Origin: Janthinobacterium tructae
GTDB taxonomy: Bacteria > Pseudomonadota > Gammaproteobacteria > Burkholderiales > Burkholderiaceae_D
Length of the DNA stretch: 64,000 bases
Assembly: GCF_006517255.1 (NCBI RefSeq)
Contig: NZ_CP041185.1
Coordinates: forward strand, 5,394,001 to 5,458,000
Direction of reading: 5' to 3'
Shown: positions 62,650 to 64,000 of the stretch, in pieces
How positions within the stretch are numbered: the first letter of the stretch is position 1
Layout: every line of letters starts with the position of its first letter
Made by a program: the position numbers and the translations under genes
Notes under the pieces: model-generated
What the model saw: the letters and a program-made list of their open reading frames with translations, nothing else
Database searches by the model: none
Told to the model about the DNA's origin: nothing

Positions 62650-64000
62650 ATGCAGAAGCTGTTTTCTTCCCTCGCCTTGACTGCGCTGGCGTTTTCCGCG
62701 CACGCCGCTGCCGGTTTGCCCGTGGTACAGGAAGCGCCCTTGCGCGCCCACCTGGCCTTCCTGTCCAACGATTTGCTGGAAGGCCGGGGCACGGGCCAAC
62801 GGGGCGCCGACCTGACGGTGGCGTATCTGGAAACCCAGGCGCAGATGGCCGGTTTGCGCCCCGTGCGCGGCAACAGCTACCGCCAGAGCGTGCAAATCGC
62901 CGGCGTGAAGTCGCTGCCTGCCGAGAGCAGCCTGCAGGCGCTGGCCGGGGGCAAGGCCGTGCCGCTGGCGTTCGGCCCGGACTGGGTCTGGGCCACGGGC
63001 GACTCCGTTGCCGTGCACACCTTCGATGCGCCGCTGGTGTTCGTCGGCTACGGCATCACGGCGCCGGAAGAGGGCTGGAACGATTTCAAGGGCGCCGATG
63101 TCAAAGACAAGATCGTCGTCATGATGGTCAACGACCCGCAAGCCACTGCTCTTGATCCGAACCGCTTCGCGGGCAAGGCGCTGACTTATTATGGCCGCTG
63201 GACGTACAAATTCGAGGAAGCCAAACGCCAGGGCGCCGCTGGCGTCTTGCTGATCCACACGAAACCGTCCGCCTCGTACGACTGGAGCGTGGTGCAGAAC
63301 AGCTGGAGCGGCAGCGAGCGCTTCCAGCTGGCGGATCGCACTGCCGGCACTCCCCTGCAGGGCTGGATCGCGGAAGACGCGGCGCGCCGTCTGTTTGCGG
63401 CCGGCGGGCAGGACCTGGACGCCTTGCGCGCGCAAGCGGAAAGCAAGGACTTCAAGGCCGTCGCCTTGAACGCCAAGCTGAGCGGTGAAATGAAATCGGC
63501 CGTGCGCAAGGTGGAACAATTCAATATCGCCGGCATGGTGCCAGGCACCGACCCGGCATTGAAGGATGAAGCCGTCATCTACAGCGGCCACTGGGACCAT
63601 CTGGGCAAGCAAGGTAAGGATGACGAAAAAGCGGGCGACACGATTTACAACGGCGCCGTCGACAATGCCTCGGGCACGGCCGGCTTGCTGGCCATGGCGC
63701 AGGAAGCCGTCAAGAAACCGGCGAAGCGCACGCAGATTTTCCTGTGGGTGGCGGCCGAAGAGCAGGGTTTATTGGGCAGCGCCGCGTATGCGGCCGACCC
63801 GCTGTGGCCCCTGAACAAAACGGCGGCCGCGCTAAACCTCGATAGCTTGAATTTCGTCGGTGCCACGCATGATATCGGCGCGCAAGGCAGCGAGCGCACG
63901 GACTTGGGCGCGATGGCGGCGGCAACCGCCAAAGCCATGGGCATGCATATCGCTGCCGCGCGTCCCGACCTGGCCGGCGGCTATTTCCGCAGCGACCATT
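62650..64000 (+). CDS. M28-family metallopeptidase with PA domain (3' part outside window)
   Basis: Cut by the window end after 450 residues. Signal peptide MQKLFSSLALTALAFSAHAA. N-terminal part HLAFLSNDLLEGRGTGQRGADLTVAYLE is typical of bacterial secreted aminopeptidases. The PA domain is about residues 130-240 (VFVGYGITAPEEGWNDF). Zinc ligands: SGHWDHLG, GAVDNASG, AAEEQG, LNLDSLN and RSDH at the edge. It probably releases N-terminal residues from peptides in the periplasm. Confidence 0.93.
   Translation, partial: MQKLFSSLALTALAFSAHAAAGLPVVQEAPLRAHLAFLSNDLLEGRGTGQRGADLTVAYLETQAQMAGLRPVRGNSYRQSVQIAGVKSLPAESSLQALAGGKAVPLAFGPDWVWATGDSVAVHTFDAPLVFVGYGITAPEEGWNDFKGADVKDKIVVMMVNDPQATALDPNRFAGKALTYYGRWTYKFEEAKRQGAAGVLLIHTKPSASYDWSVVQNSWSGSERFQLADRTAGTPLQGWIAEDAARRLFAAGGQDLDALRAQAESKDFKAVALNAKLSGEMKSAVRKVEQFNIAGMVPGTDPALKDEAVIYSGHWDHLGKQGKDDEKAGDTIYNGAVDNASGTAGLLAMAQEAVKKPAKRTQIFLWVAAEEQGLLGSAAYAADPLWPLNKTAAALNLDSLNFVGATHDIGAQGSERTDLGAMAAATAKAMGMHIAAARPDLAGGYFRSDH

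Overview
The window looks like a chromosomal segment of an Oxalobacteraceae betaproteobacterium, most likely Janthinobacterium or a close relative. This is inferred from the high-GC coding style, the long form of isocitrate lyase, a class I fumarase, many TonB receptors, a class A beta-lactamase and tRNA/protein sequences typical of that family. No database search was possible. Most of the window is ordinary core genome, into which one clearly foreign, AT-rich genomic island is inserted.

Layout. 1-8.2 kb: a Fur-controlled FecA-like receptor (cut by the window edge), a single-domain response regulator, tRNA-His, murI, class I fumarase, an YqhA-like membrane protein and acs. 8.2-19.96 kb: a genomic island inserted at tRNA-Ser(GGA). 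It carries a P4-type tyrosine integrase, an orphan integrase-arm protein, an AlpA-like regulator, a repeat-rich non-coding zone, a damaged IS3-family element, a two-gene HamA/HamB-like (Hachiman-type) anti-phage module and an unidentified divergent gene pair around a 16-bp palindrome. A 16-bp copy of the tRNA-Ser 3' part closes the island at 19944-19959, and a 3' half of tRNA-Phe lies just inside it. 20.1-29.8 kb: a BPSL0067/STY0301 putative effector-immunity pair, aceA, an MHS-type MFS permease, an SDR lacking its catalytic tyrosine, several small hypotheticals, a MarR-GNAT fusion and a TetR regulator. 29.9-43.7 kb: an alpha/beta hydrolase, two TonB receptors, a PHB-depolymerase-like esterase, a HExxH lipoprotein, a DUF695 protein, a class A beta-lactamase overlapped by a hybrid histidine kinase, and gluQ. 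43.8-55.6 kb: a satellite type VI secretion module reading leftwards, tssF-tssG-vgrG-DUF2169-rhs-immunity, in which vgrG is interrupted by an in-frame TAG. 55.7-62.5 kb: a Tsx-like porin divergent from a four-gene nucleoside-type ABC importer, then an HDOD protein. 62.65-64 kb: an M28 aminopeptidase cut by the window end.

How the parts work together. acs, aceA and fumarase serve acetate and C2 metabolism. The Tsx-like channel and the ABC importer form a plausible outer-to-inner membrane nucleoside uptake route. The T6SS satellite delivers an Rhs toxin whose 144-residue tip and AT-rich downstream immunity gene form an exchangeable cassette. The island appears to be a defence island. The candidates for less-described biology are the long HamB-like helicase, the divergent 477/93-residue gene pair, the unassigned Rhs tip with its immunity protein, and the histidine kinase-beta-lactamase overlap.
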